Assembly: GCA_043101835.1 (NCBI GenBank)
Contig: JBICHM010000312.1
Span: forward strand, 1-6,618
From: JBICHM01 sp043101835
GTDB taxonomy: Bacteria; Planctomycetota; Phycisphaerae; Phycisphaerales; UBA1924
Reading direction: 5' to 3'
DNA length: 6,618 nucleotides
Below the pieces are notes generated by a model, which searched no databases, was not told the DNA's origin, and worked only from the letters and a program-made list of their open reading frames with translations. Of the stretch, positions 6,346-6,618 are shown piece by piece (within the stretch, counting starts at the first letter, position 1; each line of letters opens with the position of its first letter). The translations under genes were made by a program, and so were the position numbers.

Positions 6346-6618
6346 GCTCCTTGCGACCGCACGTCGCCATCCAGCGCCCCTGCCTGTCGCAGCGCCGCGC
6401 GCAGGCCCTCCACAGGATCGGCCTCGCGTCGCCAGGTCTCCAGCGACTTTTCGGACGCGGCCTTCATGGCGTCGATTCGGTCGGGGTCGGTGACCTCCAG
6501 CAGCGCGTCGCGGAGCGCATCCTCGCTTCCGGGGGGGATGAGGCGGCCGTTCTCACCGTCACGGACCAGCTCGACCGCGGCGCCAACGACGTCGGTGGCG
6601 ATGATGGCCAGGCCCGAC
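6342..6618 (-). CDS. GT4-type glycosyltransferase (GT-B fold), C-terminal 91 residues; 5' part outside window
   Basis: Reading the minus strand from base 6617 gives 91 codons ending in TGA (plus-strand 6342-6344). The fragment begins SGLAIIATDVVGAAVELVRDGENGR, then LIPPGSEDALRDALLEV. This is the C-terminal Rossmann half of a GT4 glycosyltransferase, just after the E-x7-E nucleotide-sugar site: the G-P-V-VATDVGG-xxE-lvxdGenGlLvpPgd-xxaLaxAl pattern. The retained glutamate in AAVELV corresponds to the end of that region. The enzyme would add a sugar from an activated donor to the growing lipid-linked oligosaccharide at the cytosolic membrane face. The last 30 residues are a charged helix and tail. 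Its stop overlaps the acetyltransferase ATG (ATGA), which suggests one operon. Donor and acceptor are not readable from this fragment. Confidence 0.85.
   Translation of the reverse strand, partial: SGLAIIATDVVGAAVELVRDGENGRLIPPGSEDALRDALLEVTDPDRIDAMKAASEKSLETWRREADPVEGLRAALRQAGALDGDVRSQGA
6347..6352 (-). promoter_or_regulatory. Ribosome binding site for the acetyltransferase
   Basis: The minus strand reads AAGGAG within the last codons of the glycosyltransferase. It is one base from ATG 6345 and ten bases from an in-frame GTG at 6336. The site is clear, but which start it serves is open. Confidence 0.5.

Overview
The window is a high-GC, gene-dense bacterial segment with GTG starts and 4-bp gene overlaps. 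It has two divergently organised halves that converge at about 1752-1755. The organism cannot be named from the sequence. A high-GC Gram-negative lineage is likely. A planctomycete, perhaps Phycisphaerae, would fit the sulfotransferase in an envelope-polysaccharide locus, but this is a weak inference.

Plus strand, 1-1755. The window opens inside the 3' end of a SLC13/DASS-type sodium-coupled anion transporter (1-437). A 283-bp non-coding gap follows. It can fold into a long, imperfect, nearly closed RNA structure (about 483-668) and ends in a strong intrinsic terminator (669-707) with a nested UUCG tetraloop. I read this as a candidate structured small RNA, possibly 6S-like, or else as the 3' UTR of the transporter mRNA. 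Only 13 nt after the T-run is the GTG of a membrane-anchored endonuclease/exonuclease/phosphatase (EEP) family protein (721-1755).

Minus strand, 6618-1752. Five tightly packed genes read leftward and form what looks like the tail of an exopolysaccharide/O-antigen operon of the Wzx/Wzy type. In transcription order they are: the C-terminus of a GT4-type glycosyltransferase; a left-handed beta-helix acetyltransferase of the serine-acetyltransferase-like group (ATGA overlap with the glycosyltransferase); a PAPS-dependent sulfotransferase (22-bp gap); a polytopic repeat-unit polymerase (GTGA overlap with the sulfotransferase); and a Wzx-like flippase (13-bp gap). Together they suggest that a lipid-linked oligosaccharide is assembled by the glycosyltransferase, decorated with acetyl and sulfate groups, flipped, and polymerised into a sulfated, acetylated surface or secreted polysaccharide.

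The flippase stop codon overlaps the EEP stop codon (TTAG on the plus strand), so the two transcription units meet with no intergenic space. No mobile element, CRISPR array, tRNA or rRNA was seen. The most interesting unexplained element is the structured, terminator-capped stretch 483-707.
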